In this document: one piece after another, positions 15,535-21,126 of the stretch
Layout of the letters: each line of letters starts with the position of its first letter
Position numbering within the stretch: the first letter of the stretch is position 1
Assembly (NCBI GenBank): GCA_038317345.1
Contig: JBBQBH010000050.1
Span: 1 to 21,126, forward strand
Reading direction: 5' to 3'
Origin: Mayfieldus sp038317345
Lineage (GTDB): Bacteria > Actinomycetota > Thermoleophilia > Solirubrobacterales > 70-9
Length of the DNA stretch: 21,126 bases
Notes under the pieces: generated by a model
The model's input: only the letters and a program-made list of their open reading frames with translations
The model's database searches: none
What the model was told of the DNA's origin: nothing
Translations under genes and position numbers: made by a program

Positions 15535-15563
15535 TACCTAAACGGACTTAAGGCCTGTCTGAA
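15535..15563 (-). promoter_or_regulatory. Possible promoter for the small lipoprotein
   Basis: Read on the minus strand, TTCAGA (15563-15558) is followed after exactly 17 nt by TAGGTA (15540-15535). The expected start of transcription falls about 8 nt before the TTG start, giving a nearly leaderless message. The -10 match is poor, so this is only a candidate. Confidence 0.22.
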
Positions 15564-15584
15564 CGCATCCCGATCGATGTTGCG

Positions 15585-15612
15585 TGAGGCGGCCGCGCAT
15601 TTGAGCGCCTCA
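15585..15612 (-). terminator. Possible stem-loop at the end of the FG-GAP lipoprotein gene
   Basis: TGAGGCG (15585-15591) and CGCCTCA (15606-15612) can pair as a perfect 7-bp stem with a 14-nt loop. The stem begins on the TGA stop codon of the FG-GAP gene. There is no T-run after it, so intrinsic termination is uncertain; it may instead shield the 3' end or separate expression of the two lipoproteins. Confidence 0.35.
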
Positions 15613-16803
15613 ACCGTGGTCGAACTCGATCAGCTGGCGCGGCCCCCGTTTGGGGTAAACGAAGCCATTGTTGACGAGAAAGGCAGCACGGGGTGTCCCT
15701 TTGTAATGAGGTATCGCTTGAACCGTGTCCCCCTCACCCGTCGTCGCCTGTGGAAGATTGTAGAACCTCGTATAGCTGACGCCTGAGCCGCGGTTTAGCA
15801 TCACCAGGTCCGGCACCGTGCCGTTATCGCGCTGCAAAATGTAGACGTCGAAATGGCCGTCGCCGTTGGCGTCCCCGACGGCGAGATTCCAGCCGGACCG
15901 AAGCGGAAAGACGTAGTCCACTTTCGGGAATCGACCAGAACGGTTCAGCCTCACCTCGAAGCCGTGCGGATAGACCGTCAATAGATCGAGCTTGCCGTCG
16001 CCGTTCATGTCGGCGAACGCAACATCCGCGCGCGGCCACGTCGGCATGCCTTCGGCGGCCGTGACGTCAGTCCATTTGCCGTGCTCCATGTCGTACATGC
16101 GGAAGGTGTTGTTACCGCACACGGCGAGCACGTCAGCGCCGTCGCCTTCAACGTCCCCGGCGGCGGCGGTCTGCGCGCTGATGTTTTGCATCGGCGGTCC
16201 AGGCGCCTTGACGAACCTGCGGCCCCGGACGTTTATCCAGAGCACGTTGCGGCTTGGATACTGCACGCCGAGATCCTCTCCGGTGAAGAGATCCGGCCAC
16301 TTGTCGCCGTTCGCGTTAAGCGCTACCGGCGCGCGACCACGGCCTCCTGGATCGGTGATCCCGAACTGCTCGGCGCGGTCGACGAAGTTGCCGTAGTTCG
16401 TTTGGATCCACAGCTCCTTGGGCGCAGTGCAGGTTCCCATGCAGGCGCCAAGCGCTTCATAGATGTCCGGCCGCCCATCGCCGTTGAAGTCGGCGGTGGC
16501 GCACCCGTGCCCGTCGACGAGGGGGAACGTGCCTTTGTCGACCTCGACGAACCTCCCGTTTGGCAGGCCCTTGAATAGCTGCCAGGGCGCTTGATCGTGG
16601 TTTGACACGAATAGGTCCGGGATACCGTCGCCGTTGTAGTCGAACACGCAGTTCTCGCCGTGTGTGGTGACGTTCCGCGCGACCCCGGCCGACGCGGCGA
16701 CGTCGCGTGCCGTGAGCCCTGAATTGCCGCCGCCGCCACATCCCGTCAAGGCGATGACAACGAGGCAAGTCGTGAAGGCGAGGGTTCCCTGCCGGCTTGA
16801 CAT
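15610..16803 (-). CDS. FG-GAP/VCBS-repeat calcium-binding lipoprotein (397 aa)
   Basis: A signal peptide (residues 1-21) ends in a lipobox, ALTGC, with lipidated C22 and a GGGG tether. The mature protein carries six D-x-[NE]-G-D-G-type calcium loops: 55-60, 105-110, 163-168 (NANGDK, degenerate), 217-222, 265-270 and 311-316. They are spaced 46-58 residues apart, each followed by D-[IVL]-type strands as in FG-GAP/VCBS repeats. This periodicity predicts a six- or seven-bladed beta-propeller outside the membrane, a fold used for ligand or glycan contact and adhesion. The start is ATG 16803, because it gives a compact lipoprotein signal. The frame stays open to 16875, but that extension overlaps the methyltransferase gene upstream. 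It lies 13 nt downstream of that gene, so the two are probably co-transcribed. Function beyond surface binding is unknown. Confidence 0.88.
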   Translation of the reverse strand: MSSRQGTLAFTTCLVVIALTGCGGGGNSGLTARDVAASAGVARNVTTHGENCVFDYNGDGIPDLFVSNHDQAPWQLFKGLPNGRFVEVDKGTFPLVDGHGCATADFNGDGRPDIYEALGACMGTCTAPKELWIQTNYGNFVDRAEQFGITDPGGRGRAPVALNANGDKWPDLFTGEDLGVQYPSRNVLWINVRGRRFVKAPGPPMQNISAQTAAAGDVEGDGADVLAVCGNNTFRMYDMEHGKWTDVTAAEGMPTWPRADVAFADMNGDGKLDLLTVYPHGFEVRLNRSGRFPKVDYVFPLRSGWNLAVGDANGDGHFDVYILQRDNGTVPDLVMLNRGSGVSYTRFYNLPQATTGEGDTVQAIPHYKGTPRAAFLVNNGFVYPKRGPRQLIEFDHG

Positions 16804-16816
16804 TGGTCGGCAAATC

Positions 16817-17638
16817 CTAGCCGGGCGGCTTTGCTCCGCTCCCCCGATTGCCGGAGCCGGGTCCATCGACAACACCGCCGTTCGTATACAGCGGCGCCCA
16901 GGTCGCGATAACGATCGCTTCTACCATGAAATGCGGATTGTCGACATCTCTCTGCGGGCGCTCCCAGCGGGAACTTGTAGGCGTGAGCACCGTGATGCAA
17001 TCCGAAAGCGCATTGCCCCCCCAATTGATCCGTTCTTGAGACACCACGGACATGCTCTCGCGTGCCGCGATGGAGGAAACGATCTCCCCTGACACGCTCT
17101 CGGCCCTCCAATGTCGATTCTCGACCTGGCCACTTTCTGGCGCGCTCGCGTTCGCCGACTCGAGCAGCGCGGCAAAGTTCGAGTGATGAAGGAAGGCGAT
17201 GCCGTCTGCCGTCAGCTTCTGCCTCAGTTGCGCAAGGTAGCTCTCAATGACATCCACCTCGGCATGTACGAGTGAGTCAAAGCTGAACGCCAGGTCTACC
17301 GACGCGTCATCGATCATGGCCAGGGAGCTTCCATCATTGACGTGATATGCCATCGACTCGTCCTCGCCGAACCTTGCTCGGCATGCGTCGATACATGGCT
17401 CGCTTAGGTCAACGAGCACCATACGGTCGCAGAGCGGTCGCAGGAATCTCGTCCAACGTCCGAATCCTGGCGCAATCTCCAGGACAGTCTCAACTGGGAC
17501 AAAGGCGTGAAGGCGCGGAAAGATAGACCCAAACCACTGCGCCTCGGACCCCCCCCAAGCGTGCGACCATTCCTCACCGGCATCACTCCATGCATAGGAG
17601 TCACTCCACCAACGTTTGTTGTCCTTGATCGATGGCAT
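16817..17638 (-). CDS. SAM-dependent methyltransferase (273 aa)
   Basis: This is a class I methyltransferase. Motif I is LEIAPGFGRW (about 53-62), the motif II acidic residue is in LVDLSEP (D77), and an SFDSLVHAE segment occupies the motif IV/post-motif position. An N-terminal Trp-rich segment (KRWWSDSY...EEW) precedes the fold; it is common in methyltransferases found beside glycan loci, where they methylate sugars or terminate chains. The start is ATG 17638 with GGGAG 6 nt upstream. A 13-bp palindrome (17639-17651) covers that ribosome site. Third-position GC is low: I counted about 30 of 54 G/C in the first informative codons, against about 43 of 50 in the GT2 gene at 5910. This suggests later acquisition. 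The C-terminal 20 residues are Gly/Pro-rich and may be disordered. The substrate is unknown. Confidence 0.85.
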   Translation of the reverse strand: MPSIKDNKRWWSDSYAWSDAGEEWSHAWGGSEAQWFGSIFPRLHAFVPVETVLEIAPGFGRWTRFLRPLCDRMVLVDLSEPCIDACRARFGEDESMAYHVNDGSSLAMIDDASVDLAFSFDSLVHAEVDVIESYLAQLRQKLTADGIAFLHHSNFAALLESANASAPESGQVENRHWRAESVSGEIVSSIAARESMSVVSQERINWGGNALSDCITVLTPTSSRWERPQRDVDNPHFMVEAIVIATWAPLYTNGGVVDGPGSGNRGSGAKPPG

Positions 17639-17651
17639 CCGGGACTCCCGG
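17639..17651. promoter_or_regulatory. 13-bp palindrome at the methyltransferase start (possible operator)
   Basis: CCGGGA-C-TCCCGG is a perfect inverted repeat with a one-base centre, directly abutting the ATG at 17638 and including its ribosome site on the minus strand. It could be a protein-binding site or a hairpin that masks the ribosome site. It shares GGGACT with the palindromes at 17725-17745. Confidence 0.35.
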
Positions 17652-17724
17652 TCAGCCCGCCCTCCGGCGAGCGACCGTAAACCTTGCCGCTCCGATGGAC
17701 GGCTTCGCGGCTGGCTAGAGTACC

Positions 17725-17745
17725 GTCCCTGGAGGGACTGAGTCC
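17725..17745. promoter_or_regulatory. Overlapping inverted repeats in the divergent spacer
   Basis: GTCCCT-GG-AGGGAC (17725-17738) overlaps GGACT-G-AGTCC (17735-17745). Both are perfect inverted repeats around their short centres. They lie in the spacer between the divergent methyltransferase and GT-C genes, upstream of the TTG 17795 start. A shared operator or two alternative RNA hairpins would both fit. I found no convincing -35/-10 pair; the rest of the 17639-17794 spacer shows nothing else I can support. Confidence 0.35.
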
Positions 17746-17794
17746 ATCACCTGAGACCTCGACAGGGACCGCGTCGAGCACCGCAGAGGCAGCG

Positions 17795-19507
17795 TTGGAA
17801 ACGCAGCCGACCAGCGTTGGCGCGAAGCTGGGTCGCGCGAAGCTGGAGGCAGGCGCACTGTTCGCGGCATCGGTGGCGGTCCTGACCCTGCTCGGGCTGG
17901 CGATCCGACTCTCGAACTTCGACCAGAGCCTGTTCGGCGACGAGCTGTCCACCTACTGGATCGTCCACGGCCACAGCCTCGGGCACGTTGTCAGCATCGT
18001 GCGCTCCAACAACGAGATCACGCCGCCGCTCTACTTCATCCTCGGCTGGCTGACGCTGAAGCTCGGCGGCGCGCCGGAGTGGGTGCGGTTGCCGTCGCTC
18101 GTCGCCGGCACAGCCACGATCCCGCTTGTCTACCTCCTCGGGGCGCGCACCGTGGGCAGGGCGGGCGGCCTCATCGCCGCAGCGGTGATGGCGCTCAGCC
18201 CGTTCATGATCTATTACTCGGACGAGGCGCGGGCGTACGCGCTCATGATTGCCTTCGTGACAGCCTCCACGCTGGCGCTTCTCGCCGCGACCCGCACCGG
18301 GCGCACGCGCTGGTGGGTCATCTACGCGGTCTGCTCGTGCGCGGCGCTGTACTCGCACTACACGTCTGCGTTTCCGCTGGCGGGACAGGCGCTCTGGGTG
18401 CTCTGGAAGCAGCGCCAAGCGTTTCGCGCGTGGGCTCTCGCGAACATCGGAGTGCTAATCGGCTTCGCCCCCTGGATCCCAGGGTTCATCGCCGACAACA
18501 ACTCCCCGACCACCAAGCTCCTCTCGGCCCTTCAACCGTTCGAGTTCCGGCCTGTCAGGATGGCGCTCGAGCAGTGGTCCGTCGGCTACCCGTACGTGCG
18601 GGTCTCGGACGTGCCGGGGAACGTCGCCCGGGCGCTGATCGCCGCCGGCGTGCTCGTCGCGTTGGCCGCTGGCGGCCTGCGCCTGTGGCGGATCCTGCGG
18701 ATCTCGAGGGTGCCGCTCGCCGCCTCATTGCGCCGGATCCCGGCGGGGGCCGCACTCGTCGCAATCTTGGCGCTCTCGACCCCGGTCGGCGAGGCGGTCT
18801 TCAGCGCCCTCGGCACGAACCTGCTCGGCGCTCGCAACTTGAACGCCTCCTGGCCAGGTCTCTCAGTCGCAATCGGGGGCATCGTCGCCGCCGTCGGAGT
18901 ACCGCTGAGCCTCGCGTGCGCAGCGCTGGTCGTGGGTGGCTATGCGATCGGAGCCATAAAGGCCTCCGGTCCGGATGTGTCACGCCCGCAGTACGCCCAC
19001 GTGGCCAAAGCGATCGAGCAACGTTGGAAGCCGGGCGACGTGGTGGTCGATGGCGCATCAGTCGTCGGCCCCTTTCACTTGACCCCCGTCTCGCTGACAG
19101 GGCTGGAGGTCTATCTGCCGCGGACCCATCCCGAGATCGGACTCGGGCTGCCGACCAGCGGGGGTCCAACCTTCGGGACTCCACCGCCCCCGCTGCAGAC
19201 TCAGGTTCAGGACGCTCTCCGGCGCGCGCGCGGCCACTCTCTGTTCCTGATGACCTTCATATCCGATCCATCGGTCCCCGCCCGAGCCGCGTCTATCCTG
19301 CGCCAGCAGGACCTGCCAGGCCAGCGCGCCGAGGCCATGAATCGCTTTGTGGAGCTGATCGGGGGTCAGGGCCTTTTGTTTTCGGGTTCGGGCTTGCTCA
19401 TGGAGAAACTGCCTGCGCGCTTCCACGTCGAGAGCGATCTCCAGACTTTCTCCGGCGTTTCACCGCTCGCGCTCATCGAGATCACGGATCGCGGCGCTGG
19501 CCACTAG
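17795..19507 (+). CDS. GT-C membrane glycosyltransferase, GT39/ArnT-like (570 aa)
   Basis: This is a polytopic membrane protein with about ten to twelve hydrophobic helices over its first 400 residues and a soluble C-terminal domain of about 170 residues. After the first helix comes FGDELSTYW with D49-E50, the acidic pair in the first external loop that marks GT-C enzymes of the protein-mannosyltransferase/ArnT group. DEARAY between later helices is also typical. Such enzymes use polyprenyl-phosphate sugars and act on the outer face of the membrane. The start is uncertain. TTG 17795 has GAGG 5 nt upstream. The frame is open to TTG 17684, but third positions between them are much less GC-rich (13 of 36 end in A/T) and the stretch contains the palindromes. 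It is convergent with the next gene, and the polyprenyl-phosphate-sugar-synthase-like GT2 nearby could supply its donor. Confidence 0.85.
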   Translation: METQPTSVGAKLGRAKLEAGALFAASVAVLTLLGLAIRLSNFDQSLFGDELSTYWIVHGHSLGHVVSIVRSNNEITPPLYFILGWLTLKLGGAPEWVRLPSLVAGTATIPLVYLLGARTVGRAGGLIAAAVMALSPFMIYYSDEARAYALMIAFVTASTLALLAATRTGRTRWWVIYAVCSCAALYSHYTSAFPLAGQALWVLWKQRQAFRAWALANIGVLIGFAPWIPGFIADNNSPTTKLLSALQPFEFRPVRMALEQWSVGYPYVRVSDVPGNVARALIAAGVLVALAAGGLRLWRILRISRVPLAASLRRIPAGAALVAILALSTPVGEAVFSALGTNLLGARNLNASWPGLSVAIGGIVAAVGVPLSLACAALVVGGYAIGAIKASGPDVSRPQYAHVAKAIEQRWKPGDVVVDGASVVGPFHLTPVSLTGLEVYLPRTHPEIGLGLPTSGGPTFGTPPPPLQTQVQDALRRARGHSLFLMTFISDPSVPARAASILRQQDLPGQRAEAMNRFVELIGGQGLLFSGSGLLMEKLPARFHVESDLQTFSGVSPLALIEITDRGAGH

Positions 19508-19509
19508 CC

Positions 19510-19538
19510 GGCGATGCCCGAGTGCACCTTGCATCGCC
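19510..19538. terminator. Bidirectional terminator hairpin
   Basis: GGCGATGC (19510-19517) and GCATCGCC (19531-19538) form a perfect 8-bp stem with a 13-nt loop that itself contains the palindrome GTGCAC. It fills almost exactly the 31-nt gap between the stop codons of two convergent genes. There is no T-run on either strand, which is common for high-GC actinobacterial terminators. Confidence 0.65.
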
Positions 19539-20228
19539 TCAGTGGGCGGGCTTCTGTGCCACGACCACGTTGTGAGCGCAGATTCGCCTGAGGAGCGGTG
19601 TCCGCTCGGCAAGGCGCTCACCCGCGGTGGCGGCGCGGATCAGGCCGCGGGGGACGAAGTCGGGGACCATGCCGAGCTGGGTGACCAGCAGCGGCTCGAC
19701 CCCGCCCGCCTCGAGGCCCGCGACCAGCTCCTCGGCTGGTACGAGCCTCTCGTCGCCGCGATCCTGCGGGACGCGCTTCATCAGCCGGGGCCAGTATGGG
19801 TTGCGTGGATTGTGGTCCCAGACGACCACCCGGCCTCCGGGCCGGACAACGCGTGCCATCTCCATCAGCGCGCTTCTCACTGCTGCTGCATCCGCGATGT
19901 GGTGCATGGTGGCCACGGACAGGCTCAAGTCGAACCCGTCGTCGTCGAACGGCATCTGCGTGGCCGAGCCCCGGACGGCGTTGATCCCCGGTGCCCGCGC
20001 GCGTAACTGATTGAGCATCCCCGTCGATGGGTCGAGGCCGGTCACCTCGTAGCCGCAGGCGGCGAGCCGCGCAGCCAGTGCGCCCGTGCCGCAGCCGACG
20101 TCGAGGACGCGGGCCGGCGGCGGGCAGATCGAGAGCACGAAGCGCGTGCGCTTCGCGAGGTAGTGCTCGACGACGTGGGCGGGCAGCGTCTCGTCGTAGA
20201 CGTCCGCGACGTCGTCGAAGTGGCTCAT
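19539..20228 (-). CDS. Class I SAM-dependent methyltransferase, type 11-like (229 aa)
   Basis: This is a compact methyltransferase with all core motifs: DVGCGTG at 43-49, the acidic D66 of motif II (TGLDPSTGML), and MPFDDDGFDLSLS, HHI and VVRPGGRVVVWD further on. The pattern matches the Methyltransf_11/UbiE-like group. The N-terminal DDVADVYDE is also characteristic. The start is ATG 20228, overlapping the upstream GT2 stop by 4 nt (ATGA on the minus strand), so the two are translationally coupled. Longer readings upstream only shadow the GT2 gene. Methylation of a lipid carrier, quinone or sugar is possible; the neighbour suggests a lipid or glycan substrate, which is inference. The stop lies immediately beside the hairpin at 19510-19538. 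Confidence 0.87.
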   Translation of the reverse strand: MSHFDDVADVYDETLPAHVVEHYLAKRTRFVLSICPPPARVLDVGCGTGALAARLAACGYEVTGLDPSTGMLNQLRARAPGINAVRGSATQMPFDDDGFDLSLSVATMHHIADAAAVRSALMEMARVVRPGGRVVVWDHNPRNPYWPRLMKRVPQDRGDERLVPAEELVAGLEAGGVEPLLVTQLGMVPDFVPRGLIRAATAGERLAERTPLLRRICAHNVVVAQKPAH

Positions 20229-20995
20229 CTCCCGAGGCCGCTCACCTGCGGTGCCTCGATCTCCATCGCCTCCGAGCGTGGTAGGCGGCGGGGCGCCCTG
20301 AGCCTGTAGCTGATCACGAGGGCGATCATGCGCAGCCCGAGCACGAACGCCCTCAGCGGGCTCCCGGTTACCGACGAGCGCCCGACCCTCGGCAGGTAGT
20401 TGACCGGGATCTCTACAAAGCGCGCGCCGGAGACGAGTACGAGCATCAGGATCTCGGCGCCCGCGTGGCTGCCGCCGACCTTCATGTTCTCGGCCACATA
20501 ATTGGCCATGCGCCGGTTGAAGAGGCGAAGGCTGCAACCCATGTCGCTGATGTGGCTGGTGTTGAACATGACCTCGACCATCTTCGCCACCGCCCAGTTC
20601 CCCCAGCGCAGGAACCAGCCCATGTTGGCCCCGGACCAGATCAGCTCGCGAGTGGTGCGCGTGCCTAGCACCGCCTCGCACTCGCCGCTGTAGCTGAGCA
20701 TCTTGAAGACGTCCCTGGGCACGAAGGTTCCATCCGGCTCGGCCAGCAGGATGAGATCGCCGCGAGCCTCGCGCAGCCCCCGCCGGATCGCGTGGCCGTA
20801 GCCCTGCTTGGGCTCGAACACCTCCCGCGCGTTGGTCTTGGCTACCTCCTCTGAGGTCCCCTGCTGGGCGTTGTTGTTGACGACCACAACCTCGTCAACG
20901 GCGCCTGTCTGGAAGAAACCCTCGATGACGCCGCGGATCGAGTCGCGCTCGGCAAAGGTCATCAAGACCACGGAGAGTTTCCTGTCTTCCCACAT
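20225..20995 (-). CDS. GT2 polyprenyl-phosphate-sugar synthase-like glycosyltransferase (256 aa)
   Basis: This is a short GT2 of the dolichyl-phosphate mannosyltransferase/GtrB type. It has LSVVLMTFAERDSI at the N-terminus, VVVVNNN, then YGHAIRRGL and AEPDGTF (E86-P87-D88, the acidic metal motif), with DMGCSLRLF and GGSHAGAE on the acceptor side. A hydrophobic stretch near residues 220-240 may associate with the membrane. Family members transfer a sugar from a nucleotide donor to polyprenyl phosphate, making donors for GT-C enzymes. The start is ATG 20995, because the domain begins there. The frame stays open to TTG 21085, but that extension is Arg/Ser/Cys-rich and looks noncoding. A TAGAAT box ends 7 nt before the ATG, suggesting a leaderless message. 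It is coupled to the downstream methyltransferase. Confidence 0.88.
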   Translation of the reverse strand: MWEDRKLSVVLMTFAERDSIRGVIEGFFQTGAVDEVVVVNNNAQQGTSEEVAKTNAREVFEPKQGYGHAIRRGLREARGDLILLAEPDGTFVPRDVFKMLSYSGECEAVLGTRTTRELIWSGANMGWFLRWGNWAVAKMVEVMFNTSHISDMGCSLRLFNRRMANYVAENMKVGGSHAGAEILMLVLVSGARFVEIPVNYLPRVGRSSVTGSPLRAFVLGLRMIALVISYRLRAPRRLPRSEAMEIEAPQVSGLGR

Positions 20996-21002
20996 GGGCG
21001 CA

Positions 21003-21008
21003 ATTCTA
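21003..21008 (-). promoter_or_regulatory. -10 box TAGAAT placing a leaderless start at ATG 20995
   Basis: On the minus strand TAGAAT is followed by 7 nt and then the ATG of the GT2 gene. Transcription would begin at or one base before the A of ATG, and no Shine-Dalgarno is present in that short gap. No good -35 is visible 16-18 nt further upstream, as is common in actinobacterial promoters. Confidence 0.45.
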
Positions 21009-21081
21009 GGCCCGCATCTGTAACACGGACTGCGCCGCCACGTGCGGTCGGTCAGCCTAGAACCGGCCGCGGATCCGGTCC

Positions 21082-21126
21082 TCAAGTGAAAGCCGGCGAG
21101 CCCCCGTAGATCGCGCGCCAGTCGAG
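21082..21126 (-). CDS. 3' end of an upstream gene (14 codons, partial)
   Basis: Reading the minus strand from the window edge gives 14 sense codons (LDWRAIYGGSPAFT) and TGA at 21084-21082. Twelve of the 14 codons end in G or C, matching the coding pattern of the region. It lies 86 nt upstream of the GT2 start on the same strand. The product cannot be told from 14 residues. Confidence 0.4.
   Translation of the reverse strand, partial: LDWRAIYGGSPAFT

Noticed and set aside
16804..16875. Longer start of the FG-GAP lipoprotein at 16875
   Set aside because: It would put 24 residues before a normal lipoprotein signal peptide and overlap the methyltransferase gene end.
17684..17794. N-terminal extension of the GT-C protein from TTG 17684
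   Set aside because: Third-position GC is lower, no ribosome site is clear, and the stretch contains palindromes. TTG 17795 has GAGG at good spacing. The longer form is not excluded.
20996..21085. Longer start of the GT2 at TTG 21085, overlapping the upstream stop as TTGA
   Set aside because: The overlap is tempting given the other junctions, but the added residues look noncoding, the domain begins at ATG 20995, and TAGAAT lies just upstream of it.

Overview
The window is about 21 kb of dense, very GC-rich bacterial DNA. Most genes in it make, modify or export a cell-surface glycan. Strong G/C preference at third codon positions, GTG and TTG starts, 4-nt stop/start overlaps, lipobox lipoproteins and a likely leaderless promoter suggest a high-GC actinobacterium, perhaps a Thermoleophilia/Solirubrobacterales-type lineage. 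That placement is inference. I saw no tRNA, rRNA, CRISPR array, insertion sequence or phage gene, and no gene-free stretch longer than about 160 nt.

Region 1 (1-14861, + strand) is one continuous run of six genes. Five junctions overlap by 1 or 4 nt (TAGTG, GTGA, GTGA, ATGA, ATGA). In order they are: a membrane-anchored family 2 glycosyltransferase (GT2) cut by the left edge; a 1490-aa fusion of a complete ABC exporter half-transporter, a GT-B-like transferase and a GT2; a GT2; a sulfotransferase with a coiled coil, a methyltransferase-like segment and a degenerate GT2; a GT4 fused to a GT-A-like domain with a DDD motif; and a sulfotransferase-GT2-sulfotransferase protein. A domain of about 115 residues that I cannot assign to a named family (called R here) recurs in four consecutive proteins. 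My reading is a translationally coupled, multidomain assembly line for a sulfated glycan or glycolipid that the ABC module exports.

Region 2 (14858-17638, - strand) holds three genes: a SAM methyltransferase with unusually low third-position GC, a lipoprotein with six calcium-loop FG-GAP/VCBS-type repeats, and a small Gly-rich lipoprotein. The last converges on region 1 and shares the palindrome CTAG with it as both stop codons.

Region 3 (17639-19507) is a palindrome-rich divergent spacer followed by a + strand polytopic GT-C (GT39/ArnT-like) glycosyltransferase that would use lipid-linked sugars.

Region 4 (19508-21126, - strand) is an operon of a polyprenyl-phosphate-sugar-synthase-like GT2 and a class I methyltransferase, preceded by the 3' tail of another gene. 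A perfect 8-bp hairpin fills the 31-nt gap to the GT-C gene. The GT2 could make the lipid-linked donor and the GT-C could use it, complementing the large operon.
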